Program-made: the position numbers and the translations under genes | Assembly: GCA_031264785.1 (NCBI GenBank) | Contig: JAISDN010000006.1 | Location: 1-13,908, forward strand | Reading direction: 5' to 3' | Origin: Candidatus Nomurabacteria bacterium | Lineage (GTDB): Bacteria; Patescibacteriota; Saccharimonadia; Saccharimonadales; Saccharimonadaceae | DNA length: 13,908 bases | Part shown: one piece after another, positions 1 through 5,611 of the stretch | How positions within the stretch are numbered: position 1 is the first letter of the stretch | Layout of the letters: the number at the start of each line of letters is the position of its first letter | Notes under the pieces: generated by a model | What the model saw: only the letters and a program-made list of their open reading frames with translations | Databases searched by the model: none | Told to the model about the DNA's origin: nothing

Positions 1-1068
1 CACGAAAACGCTGCCGATCTTGACAATGATTTTCCGTTCCTTAATGCCAAAATGTACGACCCGACTGCTACAACCGGGTCTACATTTGGATCGACGGCTT
101 ATGGGGCCAACTGGTGGTCGAACGGTTCGTTTAGGGGTGTTGCGTCTGGTCAATATTACAATGCGAGCCCCACTTTGCAAAGCGAACAAGGTCTATTCTG
201 GTCGTCTAATGTTTATACGGGCGATGCCGGTTCCGCCCGTGTATTCAAATTCGCGAGTAACGGTGTTGGATTTGGCTACGTGACCCGTAATTATGGCCTT
301 GCCGTGCGTTGCGTTGATGACGAAAATTACATCCCAGAACTAATTACCGTCACCTTCGACGGCATCCCCGCCACAGTGGTCAGCCACACCGACACCAAGA
401 TCGTCGTTAAAACCCCATCCCACATTGCCGGTTTGGTCAATGTCACAGTCTCCAACGGCCTCAGCACCGACACCCTCCCTCCAGTCTACATTGACGCTGG
501 CGGCGACCTCACCGACTTCACCAACGTCTCCACTGGCTACCTCTACCAAGAACCATATGTAGCCCTAACCGTAGACACCAATAACCTTACTATAGGTGGA
601 AGCCCGATAACTCCCTCCATCTCCGGCACCTATGCCCACTCTCCAAACACTACATCCGTCAAGACCAACTACCTACTAGGCTATAACCTCACCCTCAGTA
701 CCAACCTGCCTAATAGCAACACCCACGCTAGTGACCTCAAAGAAACCACCGCCATTCCAGACCGCTATCTAATAGGTACTACCAATACCTGTACTTGGAA
801 CACTACCACCAAAACCCTAGACAATACCACCAGCACCATCCTAAACAACACTTGGGGCTTTACTATCAACTCTTCTGACCTAACCGCCCAAAAACTCTGC
901 AGAGTCCCCAACCAAAACAATCCTCTAACCATCAAATCCACCAATGCTCCAATGGAAACCAATCCCGGTGATCAGACTACCTTTTACTATGGCACTAAGC
1001 TAGATTACAACCAAGCTGCTGGGATTTACCGGACTACTGTGGTTTATACGGCGGTGGGGAATATCTAA
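1..1068 (+). CDS. Secreted/surface protein, 3' part (FISUMP-like + TIG-like domains)
   Basis: The frame is open from base 1 to the TAA at 1066-1068, so the gene starts outside the window; the first visible ATG at 52 is internal. The visible 355 residues hold three parts. Residues 1 to about 102 resemble the FISUMP (Fibrobacter major paralogous) fold, with the pattern FWSSNVYTG...ARVFKF...YGLAVRCV. Residues about 106-160 resemble an IPT/TIG immunoglobulin-like domain (ITVTFDGIPATVV...NVTVSNG). The rest is a Thr/Asn-rich beta domain ending in a YGTKLDYNQAAGIYRTTVVYTA segment, a pattern I associate with extracellular repeats in CPR bacteria. No C-terminal membrane helix or sortase signal is visible. 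It is probably exported and cell-surface associated; the function is unknown. The domain names are pattern recognition, not search results. Coding-strand composition changes sharply near base 330 and again near 1010. Confidence 0.75.
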   Translation, partial: HENAADLDNDFPFLNAKMYDPTATTGSTFGSTAYGANWWSNGSFRGVASGQYYNASPTLQSEQGLFWSSNVYTGDAGSARVFKFASNGVGFGYVTRNYGLAVRCVDDENYIPELITVTFDGIPATVVSHTDTKIVVKTPSHIAGLVNVTVSNGLSTDTLPPVYIDAGGDLTDFTNVSTGYLYQEPYVALTVDTNNLTIGGSPITPSISGTYAHSPNTTSVKTNYLLGYNLTLSTNLPNSNTHASDLKETTAIPDRYLIGTTNTCTWNTTTKTLDNTTSTILNNTWGFTINSSDLTAQKLCRVPNQNNPLTIKSTNAPMETNPGDQTTFYYGTKLDYNQAAGIYRTTVVYTAVGNI

Positions 1069-1079
1069 AAATAATCTCT

Positions 1080-1156
1080 TGGAGGGCCCAGAGGGACTTG
1101 AACCCTCGACACCAGGCTTAAGAGGCCCGTGCTCTAACCAGCTGAGCTATGGGCCC
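1080..1156 (-). tRNA. tRNA-Lys (anticodon CTT)
   Basis: The cloverleaf folds on the minus strand. The acceptor GGGCCCA pairs with TGGGCCC, the D-arm GCTC pairs with GAGC, and the anticodon stem CGGGC/GCCTG carries the loop CTCTTAA, so the anticodon is CTT (reads AAG). The T-arm is GAGGG-TTCAAGT-CCCTC. CCA is encoded (1082-1080). The discriminator base 73 is U, whereas tRNA-Lys usually has A. The 3' end lies 11 bases from the stop of the convergent surface-protein gene, with no clear terminator between them. Confidence 0.93.
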
Positions 1157-1174
1157 GCGTGTGCGAGCAAAATC

Positions 1175-1202
1175 ATTATATCATATATCTGTTGTGAAGC
1201 AA
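1175..1202 (-). promoter_or_regulatory. Promoter of tRNA-Lys
   Basis: On the minus strand TTGCTT (1202-1197) is followed after 16 bp by TATAAT (1180-1175). A TGa directly before the -10 box makes it an extended -10. It lies about 20 bases upstream of the tRNA 5' end and back to back with the plus-strand promoter at 1207-1215. Confidence 0.7.
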
Positions 1203-1206
1203 GATG

Positions 1207-1215
1207 TGGTATACT
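1207..1215 (+). promoter_or_regulatory. Extended -10 promoter of PH-domain gene
   Basis: TGgTATACT is an extended -10 element. Only nine bases separate it from the ATG at 1225, so the transcript would start at or within a few bases of the start codon, a leaderless mRNA. No good -35 is visible and there is no ribosome-binding site. Confidence 0.55.
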
Positions 1216-1224
1216 GGTAACGTT

Positions 1225-1734
1225 ATGAAACAGCAATTTACCGGCCAGCGCAGTGACGAAACGGTGTTGTTTGTTTTTCGGCGACATATTATCACGATGT
1301 TTAAGGGGATTTTTGGCTTTATTGTTTTGTCGGGGTTGGGGATTTTGCCGCTGCTGTTGGTGCAGAACAACCCTAACCTGTATTATGTGGCCGCCATCGC
1401 GATTTTGCTGGGTATTTTGGTGTTGGTTTACCACTGGATCGGCTGGTATTTTACAGTTTATATTGTGACCAACCAGCGGATTCGCCAAAATATTCAAAAA
1501 GGCCTGTTTTCGCGATCGGTGGTGGATTTGGGGCTGGACAAGGTCCAGAGTGCGCACGTTAGTATCAAAGGGCTTTGGGGCAGTTTGCTAGGCTACGGCG
1601 TGATCATTCTGCATACGCAGGCCGGTGATCTGGTAATAAATAAAGTCTCGCAAGCTGAGACGGTTTATGCTAAAATACAAGAGGAGATCGGAAAAGTAGA
1701 ATATGACGAAACCAGTGAAGAAGCAAGTGAATAA
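1225..1734 (+). CDS. Membrane PH-domain (bPH_2-like) protein
   Basis: This is a protein of about 169 residues. Two hydrophobic segments follow a short basic N-terminus: residues about 28-48 (FKGIFGFIVLSGLGILPLLL) and about 54-80 (LYYVAAIAILLGILVLVYHW). After them comes the hallmark of bacterial PH-like membrane proteins (YdbS/bPH_2 type): a VTNQRI segment, a G-x-F-S-R turn, a LDKVQSAHV strand, and GYGVIILHTQAG. In this family the PH fold lies on the cytoplasmic face; the molecular role is generally unknown. I chose the ATG at 1225 because the upstream in-frame ATG at 1204 lies upstream of the -10 box and would not be in the transcript. The 3' end overlaps the next gene by 32 bases in another frame, so the two are probably cotranscribed and translationally coupled. 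Confidence 0.8.
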   Translation: MKQQFTGQRSDETVLFVFRRHIITMFKGIFGFIVLSGLGILPLLLVQNNPNLYYVAAIAILLGILVLVYHWIGWYFTVYIVTNQRIRQNIQKGLFSRSVVDLGLDKVQSAHVSIKGLWGSLLGYGVIILHTQAGDLVINKVSQAETVYAKIQEEIGKVEYDETSEEASE

Positions 1735-2767
1735 AGCGACCGATTTGAAGGCCAGAGTGCTGGGCAAGAAAGAGTTGCCCAAAGGTCCGATAACCGAGTC
1801 TAATATTGGCGAACAGCGCGAAAAGACGCTGGAATCGGCCAAGAAATTTAAATATCCGCTACAGCAAGCCAAACATCGGGTTTTGATTACGGCGGCCATA
1901 GTTTTTGTGGTGGCAGCGGTGGCTTTTGTGAGCGTTAGCTGGTGGATGCTGTATACCAAGCAGGACATCAGCGATTTTTATTATGCGGCGACGCGGATTT
2001 TGCCGGTGCCGGTGGCGGAAGTTGACGGTCAGCCGGTTAGTTATGGCGATTATATGCGACGGCTGCGGGCCGATGTAAATTATTTGGAAAAACAGGAAAA
2101 TCGCGACTTTTCAACTGAGGATGGTCAGCGCGAATTGGAGCACATTCGGCGCGTTGATATGGACGAAACTGAAAAAGCCGCTTACGCCGCGAAAATCGCC
2201 AAAGAAAAAAGCATTTCGGTCAGCGACGAAGAGGTTCAGACCAGCATCGACAAGATTTTGTCGGGTCAGGGCGGGGCGATTAGCGAGCGGGCTTTTGAAA
2301 ATTCAATCTGGCGTTATTATGGCTGGTCGATGGGCGATTATCGGTCGGTTACACAGGAACGGCTGTTGCTGCGGAAAGTTTCCTTCGCGGTGGACGACGC
2401 GGCCCGCAAAAAGGCTAGCGAGGTTAAAAACCAGCTGGATTTTGGGGGCGATTTTGGCAAACTGGCTAAGAAATATTCCGACGACGAAGATACTAAAGCT
2501 AAAGGTGGCGACGCCGGCACAGTGAACGTTAGCGACGACGATTCGGACGGGTTGATTGCGGCCGCCAAAAAGCTCAAAAAAGGCCAAGTTTCGGATTTGA
2601 TTGAGGGAATTGACGCCTTTTACATTATAAAATTGACCGGAAAAAGCGACACGACTGTGAAATATTCGCTGATTAAAATTTCGCTGGGCGAATTTGATAG
2701 AAAGTTTGAAGCACTGCGCGAACAGGGAAAAATCCACGAATATATTGAAATCAAAGAAGACAAATAA
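1703..2767 (+). CDS. Membrane-anchored PpiC/PrsA-type peptidyl-prolyl isomerase
   Basis: The 354-residue protein has a charged cytoplasmic N-tail (1-58), one transmembrane helix (about 59-83, LITAAIVFVVAAVAFVSVSW) and an outward-facing soluble region. Residues about 100-225 look like a SurA_N/foldase domain starting PVAEVDGQPVSYGDY. Residues about 235-315 match a PpiC rotamase core (GGDFGKLAKKYSDDEDTKAKGGD...KGQVSDLIEGIDAFYIIKLTGK). Known relatives catalyse proline cis-trans isomerisation and help exported proteins fold outside the membrane. A transmembrane anchor replaces the lipobox of classical PrsA. The start at 1703 lies inside the upstream gene and lacks a strong ribosome-binding site; in-frame GTG codons at 1715 and 1727 are alternatives. 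The partner is the PH-domain protein upstream. The general class is fairly secure; catalytic activity is inferred. Confidence 0.85.
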   Translation: MTKPVKKQVNKATDLKARVLGKKELPKGPITESNIGEQREKTLESAKKFKYPLQQAKHRVLITAAIVFVVAAVAFVSVSWWMLYTKQDISDFYYAATRILPVPVAEVDGQPVSYGDYMRRLRADVNYLEKQENRDFSTEDGQRELEHIRRVDMDETEKAAYAAKIAKEKSISVSDEEVQTSIDKILSGQGGAISERAFENSIWRYYGWSMGDYRSVTQERLLLRKVSFAVDDAARKKASEVKNQLDFGGDFGKLAKKYSDDEDTKAKGGDAGTVNVSDDDSDGLIAAAKKLKKGQVSDLIEGIDAFYIIKLTGKSDTTVKYSLIKISLGEFDRKFEALREQGKIHEYIEIKEDK

Positions 2768-2796
2768 AAAACCCGCCGTTGCGACAACGGGGGCGG
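2765..2796 (-). terminator. Rho-independent terminator after tRNA-Asp
   Basis: On the minus strand CCGCC-(CCC bulge)-GTTG, loop TCG, CAAC-GGCGG is followed by a G and six T (complement of 2771-2766). It lies 10 bases after the tRNA-Asp CCA and abuts the stop codon of the convergent foldase gene. Confidence 0.75.
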
Positions 2797-2806
2797 ATTC
2801 TGATTC

Positions 2807-2883
2807 TGGCGCGCCTGACCGGATTCGAACCGGCGATCTTCTCCGTGACAGGGAGACGGATTAAACCACTTTCCCACAGGCGC
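2807..2883 (-). tRNA. tRNA-Asp (anticodon GTC)
   Basis: Minus strand. The acceptor GCGCCTG pairs with CAGGCGC, the anticodon stem TCTCC/GGAGA carries the loop CTGTCAC (anticodon GTC), and the T-arm is GCCGG-TTCGAAT-CCGGT. The discriminator is G, as expected for Asp. CCA is encoded. Confidence 0.93.
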
Positions 2884-2904
2884 ACGCCAAGAATACTAGA
2901 ATCA

Positions 2905-2933
2905 ATGTTAGCATTTTTTACGAAAAATAGCAA
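2905..2933 (-). promoter_or_regulatory. Probable promoter of tRNA-Asp
   Basis: On the minus strand TTGCTA (2933-2928), 17 bp, TAACAT (2910-2905), with TGc before the -10 box. The -35 overlaps the T-tract of the terminator that closes the upstream tRNA-Thr/tRNA-Gly unit, so tRNA-Asp appears to be transcribed separately. Confidence 0.5.
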
Positions 2934-2953
2934 AAAATCGCCAAAAATGGCGA
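2932..2953 (-). terminator. Rho-independent terminator after tRNA-Gly
   Basis: On the minus strand TCGCCA, loop TTTT, TGGCGA is followed at once by six T (complement of 2937-2932). It is a perfect six-pair stem, eight bases after the tRNA-Gly CCA. Confidence 0.85.
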
Positions 2954-2961
2954 AAATCCGA

Positions 2962-3036
2962 TGGTGCGGGCACGGAGAGTCGGACTCCGATCTTATGCTT
3001 GGGAAGCATACATAATAGCCGTTATACGATGCCCGC
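2962..3036 (-). tRNA. tRNA-Gly (anticodon CCC)
   Basis: Minus strand. The acceptor GCGGGCA pairs with TGCCCGC. The D-arm region GTATAACGGCTATTAT resembles other bacterial tRNA-Gly genes. The anticodon stem TATGC/GCATA carries TTCCCAA (anticodon CCC). The T-arm is CGGAG-TCCGACT-CTCCG, so position 55 is C instead of the nearly universal U. The discriminator is A, where bacterial tRNA-Gly usually has U. CCA is encoded. Confidence 0.9.
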
Positions 3037-3067
3037 CAGTGTGAATTTGCCGAAAGGGCAAACCGTT

Positions 3068-3144
3068 TGGAGCCACCTCGGGGACTCGAACCCCGGACCT
3101 CCGCTTTACGAAAGCGGCGCTCTAGCCAGCTGAGCTAAGGTGGC
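3068..3144 (-). tRNA. tRNA-Thr (anticodon CGT)
   Basis: Minus strand. The acceptor GCCACCT pairs with AGGTGGC, the D-arm is GCTC/GAGC, the anticodon stem CCGCT/AGCGG carries TTCGTAA (anticodon CGT), and the T-arm is CGGGG-TTCGAGT-CCCCG. The discriminator is U and CCA is encoded. It is the first gene of a Thr-Gly transcript that ends at the terminator at 2932-2953. Confidence 0.93.
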
Positions 3145-3153
3145 ATCTAGTTT

Positions 3154-3176
3154 ATTATAACAAATTTTGATACAAT
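3154..3176. promoter_or_regulatory. Divergent extended -10 promoters (tRNA-Thr and membrane protein)
   Basis: The minus strand carries TGtTATAAT (3162-3154) facing tRNA-Thr. The plus strand carries TGaTACAAT (3168-3176) facing the gene at 3183. The two -10 boxes are only 11 bp apart, so RNA polymerase can probably occupy one at a time. The plus-strand box ends six bases before the ATG, implying a leaderless mRNA. Confidence 0.6.
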
Positions 3177-3182
3177 ATCGAT

Positions 3183-3566
3183 ATGGACAAAACGATGTCT
3201 ATCAAACAAGCTTTTTTGCACGCTGCCTCCAGCCGGGTTTTTTTGACGCTGTGGGTGATTATTCTCTTGCAAATCATCGCTACTTTGGTTTTGGTGTTTT
3301 CGTTTGGCAAGATTGGCCAGCCCGGCGTGCCGTATCGGTTTGACGGTTTTTCGGCCACCGGAATTTTTCGCGACAACGGTTCATATCTGTTAAACTTTGC
3401 ACTTTTTGCGGTAGTTGTGCCAATTTTGAATATTTTTATAAGTCTGAAAATGTATGCGGTGAAAGGTCGGAGCATTGGTATTGCTATGCTGTGGCTGACG
3501 ATTGTGCTGATGATGATTGCAATCGTTTTTCTGGTGGCGCTGCTTAATATCGGAAACGTGTTGTAG
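3183..3566 (+). CDS. Small membrane protein, three predicted helices, unknown function
   Basis: The 127-residue protein is not recognised. It has a short basic N-terminus, then hydrophobic segments at about 18-41 (VFLTLWVIILLQIIATLVLVF), 69-90 (LLNFALFAVVVPILNIFISL) and 99-125 (IGIAMLWLTIVLMMIAIVFL). The loop between the first two contains GQPGVPYRFDGF and probably faces outside. The start at 3183 fits the -10 box six bases upstream; a second ATG four codons later is an alternative. The gene ends six bases before the glycosyltransferase start and has no terminator after it, so it is probably cotranscribed with that enzyme. An accessory or assembly role is possible but unproven. Confidence 0.7.
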   Translation: MDKTMSIKQAFLHAASSRVFLTLWVIILLQIIATLVLVFSFGKIGQPGVPYRFDGFSATGIFRDNGSYLLNFALFAVVVPILNIFISLKMYAVKGRSIGIAMLWLTIVLMMIAIVFLVALLNIGNVL

Positions 3567-3572
3567 GTTATT

Positions 3573-5192
3573 ATGACCAACATCGAAATTCCTCTTGGCA
3601 AACGCACGGCTTTTTATCGACTTTTTGAAATGCTACCCGGAATTTTGAGCTATGGCACGATTATTTTGCTGTTTGTCCTTAGCTTTTTTAATCCGGTGGC
3701 CGGCTCGATTTTTGTGCTGTTTATTGTGATTGTGATGTTTACTAAAGCCATTGGGATTGCTTTTCGGACGGTGCAGGGCTATTCGGTTTATAAAAAAACT
3801 TCGCGGCTGGACTGGGCGGGGCGGCTGAAAGATTTGGTGAATCCGGTTCGGGCTCTTCAGAAATTTGAAAAAATCCCTAAAAAAATCTATGGCATTGAGC
3901 AACACATCGAAAATCTGCAACGGCTGGCTGGCAGCTCTGAAGAATACCCCTTACCGGCGGACATTCAGCACGGCGTTTTCGTGTTTATTTATAAAGAAAA
4001 TTACGATATTGTGGCGCCGACCATCGAGGCGCTGTTAAAGAGTGATTACAATATGAAGCAGGTTTTTTTGGTGCTAGCTTATGAAGAGCGGGGCGGAGAG
4101 CCGGCCAAGCAGACGGTCGACCAGATAATTAAGAAGTTTGGCAAGCGTTTTGGCGACGTTTTGGCTATTATGCACCCTGATAATCTGCCGGATGAAGTGA
4201 TGGGCAAGGGCCCAAATGCCACTTTTGCGGGGCGAAAATTTGCCGAATATGTTAAAAAACAGAAAATTAACCCTGAAAATGTGATTGTGACCACGCTTGA
4301 CGCTGATAATCGGGTGGACAGAAATTATCTGCCGTATCTGACGTATGAGTGGATTATTGCGCCCAATCGCCAGCGCTTGGCTTATCAGCCGATTTGCTTG
4401 TTTACTAATAATATTTGGGATGTGCCGGCGCCAATGCGGGTTGTGGCGGTCGGAAACAGCTTCTGGAACGTTATTAGCTCGATGCGGCCCCACCTACTGC
4501 GCAATTTTGCTAGCCACTCACAGGGGCTTCAGGCGCTAATAGAGATGGATTTTTGGTCAAAACGCACTATTGTCGAGGACGGCCACCAGTATTGGCGGTC
4601 GTATTTTCATTTTGACGGTGACTATAGCGTGGTGCCGCTGCGGGTGGCGGTTGGGCAGGATGCGGTGCTGTCGAGCACTTTTTGGAAGAGTTTGGTGGCG
4701 CAATTTGTTCAAGTTCGGCGTTGGGCATATGGGGCCAGCGACATTGCTTATGTAGCTCAATGTATTAAAAATCGGGGCAAAAATCTGAAGTTTTGGTCGC
4801 CGTTTACGCGTTTTATGCGGTTGCTTGATAGTCACGTTACTCAGGCGGTGATTGCGCCGATTATTGCTTTTGGCGGCTGGATACCGCTGTTGGTCAATCC
4901 AGAGGCCTCGATATCGCTGCCGGTGCACGAGCTGCCGATTATGATTGGCACTATCCAACAGGTAGCGATGGCGGGTCTAGCGGTGACGATTTTCACCTCT
5001 TTTGCGATGTTGCCACCCCGTCCGCCCCGATATAAGCGGTCACGGCACTTTCTGATGTTGATTCAATGGGTGCTGATGCCGGTGACTTCTATCTGTTACG
5101 CTTCGGCCAGCGCTTATTATGCCCAGACTAGACTGCTGTTTGCGCGGTATTTTACGGTTTTTGAGACTACTGAAAAGTTAGTTAAGAAATAA
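3573..5192 (+). CDS. Family-2-like membrane glycosyltransferase
   Basis: The 539-residue protein has N-terminal membrane helices (about 24-63), a cytoplasmic catalytic domain (about 130-390), and C-terminal membrane helices (about 423-441, 458-480, 493-520). Visible GT2 catalytic features are the nucleotide-sugar/metal motif TLDADNRVD (DAD 243-245), the catalytic-base region IVEDG (335-336), and the QVRRW motif (380-384). This D, DxD, ED, QxxRW order is that of processive inverting glycosyltransferases such as cellulose and hyaluronan synthases, which polymerise and export a polysaccharide. The sugar substrate cannot be told. It is probably cotranscribed with the small membrane protein just upstream. 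A weak terminator follows the stop codon. Confidence 0.88.
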   Translation: MTNIEIPLGKRTAFYRLFEMLPGILSYGTIILLFVLSFFNPVAGSIFVLFIVIVMFTKAIGIAFRTVQGYSVYKKTSRLDWAGRLKDLVNPVRALQKFEKIPKKIYGIEQHIENLQRLAGSSEEYPLPADIQHGVFVFIYKENYDIVAPTIEALLKSDYNMKQVFLVLAYEERGGEPAKQTVDQIIKKFGKRFGDVLAIMHPDNLPDEVMGKGPNATFAGRKFAEYVKKQKINPENVIVTTLDADNRVDRNYLPYLTYEWIIAPNRQRLAYQPICLFTNNIWDVPAPMRVVAVGNSFWNVISSMRPHLLRNFASHSQGLQALIEMDFWSKRTIVEDGHQYWRSYFHFDGDYSVVPLRVAVGQDAVLSSTFWKSLVAQFVQVRRWAYGASDIAYVAQCIKNRGKNLKFWSPFTRFMRLLDSHVTQAVIAPIIAFGGWIPLLVNPEASISLPVHELPIMIGTIQQVAMAGLAVTIFTSFAMLPPRPPRYKRSRHFLMLIQWVLMPVTSICYASASAYYAQTRLLFARYFTVFETTEKLVKK

Positions 5193-5196
5193 TTCT

Positions 5197-5216
5197 CCTC
5201 TGCCCGAGAGGCTTTT
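5197..5216 (+). terminator. Weak terminator after glycosyltransferase gene
   Basis: CCTCT, loop GCCCG, AGAGG is followed by CTTTT, five bases after the stop codon. The stem is short and the T-run has only four bases, so efficiency is doubtful. Confidence 0.4.
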
Positions 5217-5222
5217 AGGGGT

Positions 5223-5267
5223 AAAAGAAAACCCGCTTCTTTGGATGTCGCCATCCGGTGGAGCGGG
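5223..5267 (-). terminator. Strong rho-independent terminator of the small RNA
   Basis: On the minus strand a hairpin of 16 opposed positions with one mismatch (some G-U) starts CCCGCTCC and ends AGCGGG, with the tetraloop GCGA. TTTTCTTTT follows directly (5231-5223). The plus strand has no T-tract after the hairpin, so it acts on the minus strand. Confidence 0.85.
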
Positions 5268-5402
5268 ATAAACTGGTATTCTAACCCAAGTTTTTGCTTT
5301 CGTTCAAGAGATATTAGCGTCGCTCGAGAGCTTCGTAAAACAACTTGAACTGTGATAGTTTAGAAGGTTTCCCCTCTTGCATAATGGTGTTACTCATTAT
5401 GC
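5223..5402 (-). ncRNA. Candidate structured small RNA (class unknown), with possible 27-codon ORF
   Basis: A complete transcription unit lies on the minus strand in a gap between plus-strand genes. A promoter ends at 5408, and a strong intrinsic terminator closes the unit at 5267-5223. Between them are several local helices: CATAATG with CATTATG (5401-5395 and 5386-5380), GTTCAAG with CTTGAAC (5350-5344 and 5308-5302), and AAAC(T)TGG with CCAGTTT (5293-5287 and 5276-5270, loop GTTAGAATA). The expected length is about 180 nt. I see none of the hallmark sequences of SRP RNA, RNase P RNA or tmRNA; 6S-like or a new class remains possible. The strand also has an ATG at 5397 with 27 codons to TAA at 5316-5314 (MSNTIMQEGK...FYEALERR), so a leaderless small protein is the rival or additional reading. 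Existence of the transcript is inferred. Confidence 0.6.
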
Positions 5403-5407
5403 TAAAC

Positions 5408-5436
5408 AGTCTAGCACACATTTATTAAAAAGTCAA
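5408..5436 (-). promoter_or_regulatory. Promoter of the small RNA
   Basis: TTGACT (5436-5431), exactly 17 bp, then TGc-TAGACT (-10 at 5413-5408). It has a near-consensus -35, ideal spacing and an extended -10. Transcription should begin near 5402-5400, just before the 5' hairpin and about three to five bases before the ATG at 5397. Confidence 0.7.
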
Positions 5437-5445
5437 TACATAACT

Positions 5446-5604
5446 TTGCTTCAAAATATATCATATATGGTATAAAACAGAGGGAAATTGCTGAAATTTT
5501 CTGTGGAAAAGTCTTGTGAAAATGTGGGAAAAGTGCTGAAAATCGATGGTTTTAGGATGAAATCTGTGTTGAGCGGCATTCATAAGCGGTTTATGTGCTA
5601 AAAT
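5446..5604 (+). promoter_or_regulatory. Control region upstream of the C26 amidotransferase
   Basis: Two candidate promoters face the gene at 5612. The distal one is TTGCTT (5446-5451), 19 bp, TGg-TATAAA (5471-5476). The proximal one is TGcTAAAAT (5596-5604), seven bases before the ATG, which would give a leaderless transcript. Between them, three related TGTG(G)(G)AAAA words at 5502, 5515 and 5523 are flanked by GCTGAAA at 5490 and 5535; these may be a binding region. Confidence 0.4.
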
Positions 5605-5611
5605 AGAGGGT

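Noticed and set aside
340..549. Minus-strand open frame in the surface-protein gene
   Set aside because: It is a shadow of the C-rich block on the coding strand and shows no recognisable protein pattern or start signal.
1204..1224. Earlier ATG for the PH-domain gene
   Set aside because: It lies upstream of the -10 box that drives the gene, so it would not be transcribed from that promoter.
2779..3015. Plus-strand open frame of 78 codons
   Set aside because: It runs antisense across tRNA-Asp, a terminator and part of tRNA-Gly; the tRNA structures explain the sequence.
5401..5407. Outer helix GTTTAG with CTAAAC closing the 5' domain of the small RNA
   Set aside because: The left arm lies in the first six bases after the -10 box, so it is probably not transcribed.
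5489..5542. Replication origin with DnaA boxes
   Set aside because: Only one word is one mismatch from a DnaA box, spacing is irregular, and no dnaA or dnaN gene is near.
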